9,149 nucleotides of DNA. It comes from an uncultured Oscillospiraceae bacterium. Lineage in GTDB: Bacteria; Bacillota; Clostridia; Oscillospirales; Acutalibacteraceae. This document shows positions 1 through 6,015 of this stretch, in pieces. The notes below the pieces were generated by a model. It saw only the letters and a program-made list of their open reading frames with translations. It made no database searches and was not told the origin of the DNA. Positions within the stretch are counted from its first letter, which is position 1. Every line of letters begins with the position of its first letter. Made by a program: the position numbers and the translations under genes. The stretch covers positions 1-9,149 of the forward strand of contig UQHH01000069.1 of assembly GCA_900540865.1 (NCBI GenBank). The letters run 5' to 3'.

Positions 1-469
1 ACAGTGAACTGAATAATATGTCTGTCGGAAATAAATAATTAAATTCAATTTCTATGGCCCCAAATGCCGCGAGTATAAAGGTTATAATAGAAATTGAAGC
101 AAATCCAAATAAAAAACCTCCCCAATATGCCTTTGCCTTGTGTTTACAAATAAATCCCATTGTTGCTATTTTTCGCTTTTCCACAAGCTTTACCCAGGCA
201 AAAAACACGAGGATTTGAAAGCCGCATATAAGAATTTTTTGAAAAGTCAAGCCAAAAGAAACCCAAAGCGGTGTGTCTTTAGGTAATAATTCAATCATTG
301 GGGATATTACGAGCCGCCCTACGATAAGGGAACCTCCCCATAAGCAAAAAAAGATTATAATACTGAGTATTGCGTTTGGTTTATGCTTATGTCTTTTTGC
401 GCTCTTAAATAGTCCGCTGTCTTGCAGCCTCATATTTATAAATCTGAAAGCAGAATTCTGTTTGTCCAT
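1..469 (-). CDS. CPBP-family membrane protein (putative intramembrane protease), 3' part outside the window
   Basis: An open frame starts with ATG at 469 and is still open after 156 codons at base 1, so the C-terminal part is missing. I translated it by hand: it begins MDKQNSAFRF and has hydrophobic spans at about residues 33-55, 72-94 and 115-140. The segment FFAWVKLVEKRK followed by TMGF resembles the conserved N-terminal part of CPBP (CAAX protease and bacteriocin-processing, 'Abi') proteins, where W-V-K/R-x-V-E-K-R precedes L/M-G-F. The diagnostic EExxxR and FxxxH motifs of the family would lie beyond the window, so catalysis cannot be judged. GGG at 476-478 is a plausible ribosome site 6 bases upstream. 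The gene follows the VOC gene by 18 bases on the same strand, so the two are probably co-transcribed. CPBP members process peptides or act in bacteriocin immunity; the role here is unknown. It is AT-rich compared with genes to the right. Confidence 0.75.
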   Translation of the reverse strand, partial: MDKQNSAFRFINMRLQDSGLFKSAKRHKHKPNAILSIIIFFCLWGGSLIVGRLVISPMIELLPKDTPLWVSFGLTFQKILICGFQILVFFAWVKLVEKRKIATMGFICKHKAKAYWGGFLFGFASISIITFILAAFGAIEIEFNYLFPTDILFSSL

Positions 470-487
470 TCATTTCCCTACCATTTA

Positions 488-850
488 TCATGTAAACTCG
501 ACTATCACTACCTCGTTTCCGTCAATATCGCTTAAGCGAACCTCGTAAGTTCCCCAATCATATCGAACGGCTTCAGGCAGTTGTATACCTTTTTCATTCA
601 GACATTTCATTGTTGAATCAAGTGTTTTTGTTTGAAACACAAAGGATTGACGTCCAGTCGGCTGTACGTTACATTTTTTGCAATCCCATATACAAAGAGT
701 GGGTGCGTTCTCTATAAAGCCAAGATAAACCCCATTTGAATTATCATCATCGGTTTTAATAAAAGGTATTTCTAAAATGTGCCTATAAAATTCAATCAGC
801 TCTTTCGCTTGCTCAGAAAAAATATTTGTGCAGTAGTATCCTGTTATCAT
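488..850 (-). CDS. VOC-superfamily (glyoxalase/bleomycin-resistance-like) protein
   Basis: This is a 120-residue protein of one VOC unit: two beta-alpha-beta-beta-beta halves, about residues 1-55 and 65-120. The second half ends SDIDGNEVVIVEF, matching the usual D-x-D-G-N-x-[VI]-x-[LV]-x-E strand of glyoxalase I, dioxygenase and bleomycin-resistance proteins, in which the Glu can bind a metal. The N-terminal His ligand of true glyoxalases is not obvious (the protein starts MITGYYCTN), so a metal enzyme is not assured; binding of a drug or small metabolite is equally possible. I prefer the ATG at 850, which has GGTGGTGAG just upstream. A TTG five codons earlier (865) would use those same bases as coding sequence. 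The CPBP gene follows 18 bases downstream. The probable promoter lies at 931-977. The substrate is unknown. Confidence 0.8.
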   Translation of the reverse strand: MITGYYCTNIFSEQAKELIEFYRHILEIPFIKTDDDNSNGVYLGFIENAPTLCIWDCKKCNVQPTGRQSFVFQTKTLDSTMKCLNEKGIQLPEAVRYDWGTYEVRLSDIDGNEVVIVEFT

Positions 851-930
851 CTTCTCACCACCCAATCATCATTTATCATTCAATCATAAAATATCAATAC
901 TCTTCTTCTGTTCGCTTTATCCGCCAAAGG

Positions 931-977
931 TTTATAGCCTTTCTATAACTCTAACCTCAAAGAGCCGAATCTGTCAA
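931..977 (-). promoter_or_regulatory. Possible promoter(s) for the VOC-CPBP unit
   Basis: On the minus strand a perfect TTGACA (972-977) is followed after 18 bases by TAGAGT (948-953). A second overlapping pair is TTGAGG (955-960), 18 bases, TATAAA (931-936). The bases between the first pair carry a small imperfect dyad, CTCT-N8-AGAG, and the stretch GGTTAGAGTTATA recalls promoters controlled by MerR-family regulators in Clostridia, but no regulator gene is visible nearby. Which pair is used cannot be decided from the sequence. Confidence 0.4.
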
Positions 978-1111
978 GCTATTCCTTGTGTTTTTACATC
1001 GTGTTTAAAGCCTATATAAAATCCGGGTGAGGTTCGGGCAGGCTTTGGTGCTGTTCACGGCCTGTAAGCTAAATTACGAACAGAAAAAAGACGAAAATCT
1101 CCCCATTCGAG

Positions 1112-4100
1112 CTAAAATTCGTCGATGACATGCGCAAGCTTCATCTGGATACGCAGGACGTCGTCGATTGCAACTATCCCGTCCCTCGTCACATCGGCGG
1201 CATTTATCTGCGTACCGGTAAGCGTAATGGCTTTTGCGAGATACTTCTGTACCGCCAGTACGTCGGACAAATCGATTTTCCCGTTGTTGTCGACGTCGCC
1301 GAGCGTATATTCCTCTTCCCCGCCGGTTTTTTCAATCCAAATAATTTCCGTGTCGTAGGGGTTATCCATGCCGGTTACGGTAACGCCCGCGTTCATCAGC
1401 TCTTTTCCGGTTTTCACGCAGTTTAACGCGGGGCGGTCCTCAAACGTAAGGGTATAAATCGAAGACGGGTTCAAGCCGTCGAGCCGGATTGTTTTCTGGC
1501 TTGGACCGTTGTTTCTGTTTTTAAAGAGGAAGACAGAGCCTTTCTCAATCTCTTTATTATAAAATTCCATGCCGTCCCAATTTACTCCGTCGGGCATCGG
1601 AAGAATATGGTAAACATCACCGCCGCGCAGAATATCGCGCTGCCTGCTGTTATAAAGAGCGAAGCTGTCCTTTGCCGCTTCGATTTCCACCTGCGTCATT
1701 TCCCTGCCAACCGCGCTTGCCATCATGGAGCCCATCATAGCCGTGCGAAGGACATGGTATGCCCACTCCCTGGGGTTTTGGCTGATATAGGGCGCGTCCT
1801 CCGGGGAGGTCCAGTCATAGCCCAAATCGAACTTGAGCTGGAGCGGGTTAATCATATAGGAATTTGCGTAAAAGGCCATCCTGTGGTTGAGCGCGCCGCC
1901 GGAATCCTCCATGGTCATGAACGTCATGCGCTTGAGCGTCGAAAAATCCTTGAGCGCGCCGCCCGCGCTGCAGGATTCATAGCGGAAATTACTATGCTGA
2001 GCGGAAAGGGTATCGAGAATATAGAGCAGCCCCTCGTGGCTGGCGTAGGTATTGGGCGCCTCCACGTCGAAGTCGCTTCTCCAATAATCTATTTTCCATT
2101 CCCCGATACGCTTACTGAGCGCCGCAATCTGCTTTTCCCTTCCATCTTTTGTGCCGATGTCGGCGCCCTGGTAGGTGTCGCACATGTAAAGGGAATTTAG
2201 CATATTCGGATAACGGTTTTTCGTAATTGTCCCGAAGGTCATGCCGTCCGGCCATTTGCCGGGGTCTGGAAGCCACTGCTGCTCCAAATAAGAATCAAAA
2301 CCGGAGTTTATGTCGCCCGGAGAGGTCGGGACCGTCCACCAGTAATCCATTTTCAAAAGCCCTACGCCCCAGGAGGCCACATCGTATTTGTCTAAAAAGC
2401 TGGTAAGCGCTGCTTCGGAATACCCGGGGATATGCAGCTCTATCGGCGGCTCCGACCTGTTTTCCCGAAGCGTCTTTGTCATCTGGTTGTCCCAGAACCA
2501 ACGCTTCATCCGGTTGCTGCCGTCGTCGGAATCTCCGCAATAGGCTCCGTAAAAAACGCCGGGTATCAGAAAGCTTTCCCCGTTTTTACGCGTAATGGTT
2601 TCGTTCTTTTCGCCGAGCGAGGCTGTGAGCCTTAATTTGCCGGCGTTTTTCTGTGTGCGCGCTAAAATTTCGCCGTAGCTCCATTCATAGCCGAAATAAA
2701 GCCCATGGTCGCCGGCCTGTAGCATTTGAAACGGAAGAATTCCCGTGTTTGTTTCCCATGAATTTTCTACCGGGCTTCTCAAGGTAAGGCCTGCCGAAAC
2801 CTGTTGCTTCAAAACACCTGCCGTAAACTGCGCGTCCAGCCCGTTGTTAAAGCGGGAACGGTTGAAGCGGTACACGTCAGTATCCTGCGGGATGGAAAGC
2901 AGCGCGTCACCGGCAATTACTTCCCCGGAATCAATCGTGATTTGCTCGCCTGTTAAATTTGCAAGCTCGCTGTAATGTGTAACGGGACCCTGCGCGTTTA
3001 CCTCCCATACCGAGCTGAGCCGCACAGCTGGGCTTTCGCTTATAAAGCGCAGCGTAAGCTTTGTTCCGTTCGTGCGGTCAAGCTGCGCGCCGCCGAAGGC
3101 CCATTTGATATTTTGGCCGGAAACCTTGCCGAGCATCGGCACCTCCGACGCCCCGTCAATCCAGTTATAGCCGTTCTCCTTATTGACAAGCTCCGTAATA
3201 TACTGGCGCCCGCCGCTTTCCTTCAAAACCATGCGCACATCGCTGTTTTCAAGCGTCCAGCTTTGGCTGCCGGATGGAATTTGCGGCGGTTCTTCGGAAT
3301 ATTCCGGATAGGCAACAGCAGAAAATGAAATGTCGTCGAACCAGTTGTCCGCCGTGATTCCCTGATAGGAGGACGACGTCTGGTGGTAATCGCGCTCCAC
3401 CACGCCGCGAAGCTGCACGCTCGTGCGGCTGCCGCTGTTCCAAAGCCCGGTAACATACTCCCATTTTCCATACGACTGCGCCCTAATTTGCAGCTCGCCC
3501 CCAATGTCGTTCATGTCGAGGTATGCCCAGCTGTTTCCGTCGCCCCGGTAAATGTAACCGGAAAGGCGGTATTCCGTATTTGGAGTGACGGGGATTGCCT
3601 TCGAGCTGAACAGCGCGACGCCGTTTAATCCCCTTACATTTGATTTTACGGACATTTCTCCCGAATGGGAACGCTGTGCGGTTCCTTCCATACCTGTCAC
3701 ATAAGTCCAGAAGCCGTTGTTATTTTCGAAGGAGGGGTCTTCAATCAGCTCGCCGGAAGGCGCGGGCGGCGGCGTAACCTCTTCGCCCGTGTACCTTGTC
3801 CACTCTTTGGAGGCATAGACGTACATCATGCCGTCTCCAGGAAAATCAAGGTCGGAGGTCTGTGTCTGGTTATCGCCGTTGTCGCTGAAAACCATTTTGC
3901 TGTAGCCGTCCGTAAAGGTATAACGGTAGATGCCGCCGCTTACCTTTTCCATGCCAACGCCCGGCCACGCGCCGTTTTCATTTCCCTGCCCTCCGCCGCT
4001 TTTCCACGCGTAGCAATAAGCGCTTTTCCATCCCTCAGGAGCCTGAAAATAAACGGTGTTTTCTTCCGCCGCAAAGACTGCGGAATAGCTTAGCAGTGAG

Positions 4101-4159
4101 CCCACGGCAAGAAGGGCGGAAAGAACGACGCACCAGGCCTTCTTTTGCAGTTTTACCAT
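1112..4159 (-). CDS. Secreted dockerin-bearing GH36-like glycoside hydrolase with CBM26-like module
   Basis: The protein has 1015 residues. Residues 1-30 form a signal peptide (KLQKK, hydrophobic core, VFA-A cleavage). Residues 33-124 resemble a CBM26 starch-binding module (APEGW, YCYAW, GAWPG, MVFSDN, QTSDL, W120). After a PPPAP linker, 137-283 resemble a CBM4_9/CBM22-type beta-sandwich (DPSFE at 141-145, NWFDDISF at 272-279). From about 300 there is a GH36-like N-terminal supersandwich, then a barrel: LLKMDYWW (601-608) matches the family's I-D-D-G-W region, WKIDYWR (688-694) matches K-W-D-M-N-R with D691 as putative nucleophile, and ESCSAGGALKD (728-738) matches E-S-C-S-G-G-G-R-x-D with D738 as putative acid/base. 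A C-terminal beta domain follows, then a type I dockerin (951-1015) with two calcium loops starting GDVDNNGKIDLSD and ADVTRDGIVAIDD. GH36 enzymes hydrolyse or transfer alpha-galactosides; the starch-type module leaves open an alpha-glucan substrate. The dockerin should dock the enzyme to a cohesin on a scaffold or the cell surface. AGAGGA (4167-4172) lies 7 bases before ATG. No clear terminator follows the stop. Confidence 0.85.
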   Translation of the reverse strand: MVKLQKKAWCVVLSALLAVGSLLSYSAVFAAEENTVYFQAPEGWKSAYCYAWKSGGGQGNENGAWPGVGMEKVSGGIYRYTFTDGYSKMVFSDNGDNQTQTSDLDFPGDGMMYVYASKEWTRYTGEEVTPPPAPSGELIEDPSFENNNGFWTYVTGMEGTAQRSHSGEMSVKSNVRGLNGVALFSSKAIPVTPNTEYRLSGYIYRGDGNSWAYLDMNDIGGELQIRAQSYGKWEYVTGLWNSGSRTSVQLRGVVERDYHQTSSSYQGITADNWFDDISFSAVAYPEYSEEPPQIPSGSQSWTLENSDVRMVLKESGGRQYITELVNKENGYNWIDGASEVPMLGKVSGQNIKWAFGGAQLDRTNGTKLTLRFISESPAVRLSSVWEVNAQGPVTHYSELANLTGEQITIDSGEVIAGDALLSIPQDTDVYRFNRSRFNNGLDAQFTAGVLKQQVSAGLTLRSPVENSWETNTGILPFQMLQAGDHGLYFGYEWSYGEILARTQKNAGKLRLTASLGEKNETITRKNGESFLIPGVFYGAYCGDSDDGSNRMKRWFWDNQMTKTLRENRSEPPIELHIPGYSEAALTSFLDKYDVASWGVGLLKMDYWWTVPTSPGDINSGFDSYLEQQWLPDPGKWPDGMTFGTITKNRYPNMLNSLYMCDTYQGADIGTKDGREKQIAALSKRIGEWKIDYWRSDFDVEAPNTYASHEGLLYILDTLSAQHSNFRYESCSAGGALKDFSTLKRMTFMTMEDSGGALNHRMAFYANSYMINPLQLKFDLGYDWTSPEDAPYISQNPREWAYHVLRTAMMGSMMASAVGREMTQVEIEAAKDSFALYNSRQRDILRGGDVYHILPMPDGVNWDGMEFYNKEIEKGSVFLFKNRNNGPSQKTIRLDGLNPSSIYTLTFEDRPALNCVKTGKELMNAGVTVTGMDNPYDTEIIWIEKTGGEEEYTLGDVDNNGKIDLSDVLAVQKYLAKAITLTGTQINAADVTRDGIVAIDDVLRIQMKLAHVIDEF

Positions 4160-4186
4160 TTTAAAATCCTCTTTTCTTTATATTGT

Positions 4187-4244
4187 CGCGCGCCGCGCGT
4201 ATGGTTCAAAACGCCCCAATTTTTTTATTATTCTTAATAGGGGC
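4187..4244 (-). other. Structured leader of the dockerin enzyme gene
   Basis: The predicted transcript leader of about 90 nt holds two potential hairpins. One pairs GCCCC (4213-4217) with GGGGC (4240-4244) around a 22-base AT-rich loop, which itself contains ATTA-TTCT-TAAT. The other is CGCGC-GCC-GCGCG at 4187-4199, only about 15 bases before the ribosome site at 4167-4172. I do not recognise a known riboswitch or a good cre site. The folds could affect mRNA stability or translation, which is inference. Confidence 0.3.
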
Positions 4245-4257
4245 CAGTAACAGTTAG

Positions 4258-4286
4258 ATTATAGCGCGAGGGAAAGAAAAGCACAA
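4258..4286 (-). promoter_or_regulatory. Promoter of the dockerin enzyme gene
   Basis: On the minus strand TTGTGC (4281-4286) is followed after exactly 17 bases by a perfect TATAAT (4258-4263). Transcription would start near 4251, giving a leader of about 90 nt. It lies downstream of the gapN terminator, so the enzyme gene is probably transcribed on its own. Confidence 0.65.
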
Positions 4287-4363
4287 GAAAACGGCGTAAA
4301 GACTGTATCTTTGAACGATAAGGCGCGCTTTTTGTTGGGCGGTTTTTCCAGTAGGCATGGGCA

Positions 4364-4398
4364 GATAATAAAAAGGCGCTCTGCATCAGAACGCCTTT
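4364..4398 (-). terminator. Rho-independent terminator of gapN
   Basis: Just after the gapN stop, read on the minus strand, AAAGGCG (4392-4398) and CGCCTTT (4372-4378) pair. The stem extends by a T-G wobble and TCTG/CAGA to a 3-base ATG loop, 12 pairs in all. A T-rich tail (TTTTTATTAT overlapping the end of the stem) follows. This is a canonical intrinsic terminator separating gapN from the dockerin enzyme promoter. Confidence 0.85.
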
Positions 4399-4415
4399 CC
4401 TAATAAATTTATTTT

Positions 4416-5861
4416 TTACGGCTCGGTCAGGTTGATGGTGACGGCCTTCGGCCTTGTCATGGCCTCTATTGAGTATTTCACACCCTGCGTACCCATGCCT
4501 GAGCTTTTAACACCCAGGAATGGGAAATTATCCGGCCCGCGTTCGGGCTTATTGTTGATTTGCACCGTCCCGACCTCCAGCTTGCCCGCGATGTAATAGG
4601 CGGTGTTCAGGTTATTGGTAAAGACGGACGACTGCAAGCCGTATTCCGAGCGGTTGGCGATTTCAACCGCCTCCTCAATCGACGAAACGCGAATGAGCGG
4701 GAGTACCGGCCCGAACGGCTCGACCCACGCAATTTCCATATCGGTCGTAACGCGGTCTAAGAGCGTCGGGTAGATGAGGCTTCCCTCCCGTTTATCACCT
4801 GTTACAAGCTGGGCGCCCTGTGCGATTGCCTTATGGATAAGCGACTCTACAAAGTCGGCTGATTTTTCGTTGATGAGCGGCGTAACGGTCGCGTCTCCCC
4901 GCGGGTCGCCTGTTTTGAGCTTTCTGATGCGGGTAAGCAGCTTTTCTATTAGTTCGTCGGCTACCTTATCTATAACGAGAATCCGCTTGACTGCCGTGCA
5001 GCGCTGGCCGGAGTAGGAATACGCGCCGTCCACAATATTGTCGGCGGCAAATTCCAAATCCGCGTCCTCCAGCACGATAGCCGCGTCCTTGCCCCCGAGC
5101 TCCAAAATGACGGGGCGCATTTTTGTTAGCTGTGAAATATGCTCGCCGACCTGCGTACTGCCTGTGAAGTTGATAAAGTCAATGTCCGGGTGCGCGACCA
5201 CATAATCTCCGATATTGCTGCCAAGGCCTGTCACCGTATTGAACACGCCGTCTGGAAGCCCGGCCTCCTGGAAGCAGGCCGCCATCTTGAGCGCGCTGAG
5301 CGCGCCCTGTGTCGCCGGTTTTAGGAGAACTGTATTGCCGCCCATCAGCGCCGGCCCGATTTTAGAGACCGCCAGGTTGATTGGGTAATTGAACGGGGAG
5401 ATTGCGAGCACCGTCCCGACCGGGACGCGCATGACGCAGGACATTTTGTTGCGGGAGCCGCCGGGAAAGCTATCTCCAAAAATCGCTTCGCCCTGCAGGC
5501 TTTTTCCGACGTCCGCCGTATAACGAAGTAAATCGGCGGAACGCCTGATTTCCGATACCGCCGATTTTTTATCCTTCGCGATTTCCATGACGAGCGTATC
5601 GACAAGCTCCGCTTCGTTTTTCTCCAGCAGGTCGGCTGTCCGGTACAGATATTCCGCTTTCTTATATACGGGTACCGTTCTCCAGTCCTCCTGCGCGCGC
5701 TTTGCGGCTGACGCCGCTTCGTCGATGTCCGCCCTTGCCATAGAAGGGATATACCCAAGCAATGAGCCGTCCACGGGAGAGCTAAGCTTTATCGCCTCGT
5801 TTTTTTCTGAAAAAATCCACTTGCCGTTTACAAGATTGCTAAAACGGTTTTCATCCTTCAA
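4416..5861 (-). CDS. gapN: NADP-dependent non-phosphorylating glyceraldehyde-3-phosphate dehydrogenase
   Basis: GapN oxidises glyceraldehyde-3-phosphate directly to 3-phosphoglycerate, making NADPH and bypassing the ATP-yielding phosphoglycerate kinase step. The 481-residue cytosolic protein is close to Streptococcus mutans GapN (about 475) along its whole length: VNGKW (11-15), VLAISPFNYP (151-160, oxyanion N158), INFTGST (230-236), LELGGKD (253-259, general base E254), YSGQRCTAVKR with catalytic C288, EPFGPVLP, and the C-terminal VKYSIEAMT. The start is TTG at 5861: GAGGTGG (5868-5874) sits 6 bases upstream, and the resulting N-terminus MKDENRFSNLVNGKW matches the family. An ATG at 5876 and another at 5939 are in frame but lack a ribosome site and would add 5 or 26 residues unlike the family. 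It is monocistronic, with a strong terminator at 4364-4398, and is divergent from nox. Its promoter in 5876-5945 is not clear; TTAAAC, 18 bases, TATAGT is the best candidate. Confidence 0.95.
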   Translation of the reverse strand: MKDENRFSNLVNGKWIFSEKNEAIKLSSPVDGSLLGYIPSMARADIDEAASAAKRAQEDWRTVPVYKKAEYLYRTADLLEKNEAELVDTLVMEIAKDKKSAVSEIRRSADLLRYTADVGKSLQGEAIFGDSFPGGSRNKMSCVMRVPVGTVLAISPFNYPINLAVSKIGPALMGGNTVLLKPATQGALSALKMAACFQEAGLPDGVFNTVTGLGSNIGDYVVAHPDIDFINFTGSTQVGEHISQLTKMRPVILELGGKDAAIVLEDADLEFAADNIVDGAYSYSGQRCTAVKRILVIDKVADELIEKLLTRIRKLKTGDPRGDATVTPLINEKSADFVESLIHKAIAQGAQLVTGDKREGSLIYPTLLDRVTTDMEIAWVEPFGPVLPLIRVSSIEEAVEIANRSEYGLQSSVFTNNLNTAYYIAGKLEVGTVQINNKPERGPDNFPFLGVKSSGMGTQGVKYSIEAMTRPKAVTINLTEP

Positions 5862-5913
5862 AGCCTTCCACCTCATTTTAATCAGTAATGTAATTTTCTT
5901 TAGTATCTGCCAA

Positions 5914-5928
5914 ATACTATAAAAGTAT
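5914..5928. promoter_or_regulatory. Small palindrome in the gapN-nox divergent promoter region
   Basis: ATACT-ATAAA-AGTAT is a perfect inverted repeat with 5-base arms and a 5-base centre. It overlaps TATAGT (5916-5921, minus strand), the best -10 candidate for gapN, so it could be an operator. It does not match Rex or PerR/Fur consensus sites well. In so AT-rich a stretch chance is a real alternative. Confidence 0.25.
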
Positions 5929-5947
5929 GAAGCGTACAAGTTTAAAA

Positions 5948-5977
5948 TTCATAAAGCGGCCGGCTTCTGTGTAAAAT
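5948..5977 (+). promoter_or_regulatory. Probable promoter of nox
   Basis: TTCATA (5948-5953) is followed after 18 bases by TAAAAT (5972-5977), which differs from TATAAT at one position. Transcription would begin near 5985, about 30 bases before the nox ATG at 6016. Confidence 0.45.
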
Positions 5978-6015
5978 AAAAACATCTTAATCAGTGGAAG
6001 GCTGGGAAACAACAA

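Larger units (their letters stand above)
5862..6003. repeat. Matching short repeats bordering the gapN-nox divergent intergenic region
   Basis: AGCCTTCCAC at 5862-5871 is a perfect inverted copy of GTGGAAGGCT at 5994-6003. As a result both divergent mRNAs carry GTGGAAGGCT just before their start codon, overlapping the ribosome site of gapN. In addition TTAATCAGT occurs twice in the same orientation, at 5878-5886 and 5987-5995, next to each end of the inverted pair. The repeats could be regulator or RNA-binding sites, relics of duplication, or chance combined with Shine-Dalgarno constraint. Confidence 0.5.

Noticed and set aside
1007..1046. Inverted repeat AAAGCCT/AGGCTTT as a terminator for the dockerin enzyme gene
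   Set aside because: The arms are only 7 bases with a 26-base loop, and no T-run follows on the minus strand.
1607..2200. 197-codon open frame on the plus strand inside the dockerin enzyme gene
   Set aside because: It lies wholly antisense to a well-supported gene with recognisable domains, has no ribosome site, and its composition is what the GC-rich codon use of the opposite strand produces.
3665..4093. 142-codon plus-strand open frame antisense to the N-terminal modules of the dockerin enzyme
   Set aside because: It is antisense to the signal peptide and CBM26-like region, has no recognisable protein features and no ribosome site.
4281..4303. Possible cre (CcpA) site AGAAAACGGCGTAAA upstream of the dockerin enzyme
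   Set aside because: It departs from the cre consensus at both ends (no leading TG, no CA end), so it cannot be supported.
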